Source: Planctomycetaceae bacterium
GTDB lineage: Bacteria > Planctomycetota > Phycisphaerae > Phycisphaerales > SM1A02
Length of the DNA stretch: 14,229 nt
Direction of reading: 5' to 3'
NCBI GenBank assembly: GCA_947459855.1
Contig: CANHFL010000005.1
Location: forward strand, 1-14,229
The notes under the pieces are model-generated. The model searched no databases. It saw only the letters and a list, made by a program, of their open reading frames with translations, and was not told the origin of the DNA. Below, piece by piece: positions 14,151-14,229 of this stretch. Position numbers and translations under genes: made by a program. The first letter of the stretch is position 1, and every line of letters starts with the position of its first letter.

Positions 14151-14229
14151 TCAGTTGGCGCTGCCGTTGCCGATCTGGATGTCGACCGGCTCGCCGGCCG
14201 GGTAGCCCCGCGGGCGGCTGCCCTGGGCC
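14151..14229 (-). CDS. C-terminal end of an unidentified protein
   Basis: A minus-strand frame enters from the right edge and ends at TGA (14153-14151), giving 25 residues that finish in GEPVDIQIGNGSAN. The strong hairpin with a T-run 34 nt after the stop, and the convergent arrangement with the ubiA-like gene, support a real gene end. There is too little sequence to name a family. The Gly/Asn-rich tail ends in small residues, and no membrane anchor is seen. Confidence 0.5.
   Translation of the reverse strand, partial: AQGSRPRGYPAGEPVDIQIGNGSAN

Noticed and set aside
1..14229. CRISPR arrays, tRNA/rRNA genes, riboswitches, phage genes or a defence system
   Set aside because: No regularly spaced direct repeats, no cloverleaf or rRNA-like sequence, no recognisable riboswitch before ribH, and no phage or known defence protein were seen on reading both strands.

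Overview
The window is high-GC DNA (sampled coding lines reach about 80 % G+C) from a bacterium, most likely a member of the Planctomycetota, perhaps of the Phycisphaerae type. This is inferred from a planctomycete-style short prepilin with an H-X9-DG-like C-terminal motif, a 946-residue LeuRS with the long insertion before the editing domain, an AKP-rich extension on a housekeeping enzyme, and the general gene mix. No rRNA or tRNA is visible, so the assignment rests on protein features only.

Layout. Positions 1-1399 (minus) hold a gene cut by the window edge that encodes a DUF2314-like protein. Divergent from it is leuS (1450-4290, plus). leuS runs toward folC (5178-6950, minus), and between the two stop codons sits a complete small mobile unit. 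It is a REP-associated tyrosine transposase gene (RAYT, 4446-5120) flanked by a perfect 26-bp inverted repeat whose outer ends are the GTAG tetranucleotide typical of REP elements. Both neighbouring genes take their TAG stop from that GTAG. Upstream of folC, all on the minus strand, are two overlapping-gene clusters: prepilin / one-TM protein / hrpB (11041 to 7048) and ribH / nusB / ftsY (12954 to 11115). Divergent from ribH is a UbiA-family prenyltransferase gene (13031-14035, plus). It converges on the last 25 codons of another minus-strand gene (14151-14229), with a strong hairpin between them.

How the parts work together. Most genes are housekeeping: tRNA charging (leuS), folate glutamylation (folC), riboflavin synthesis (ribH), rRNA antitermination (nusB) and co-translational membrane targeting (ftsY). 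The prepilin/TM-protein/hrpB cluster joins a pseudopilin-like surface or export component to a DEAH-type helicase by 4-bp stop/start overlaps.

The two most interesting signals are the REP/RAYT cassette fused to the stops of two convergent essential genes, and a repeated promoter layout. Five genes that begin transcription units (the DUF2314-like gene, leuS, folC, the prepilin and the ubiA-like gene) each have a TAnnnT hexamer only 6-10 nt before the start codon and no Shine-Dalgarno sequence. In contrast, two genes inside clusters (the TM protein and nusB) have clear SD sequences. This points to leaderless mRNAs for first genes and SD-led or coupled translation inside operons.
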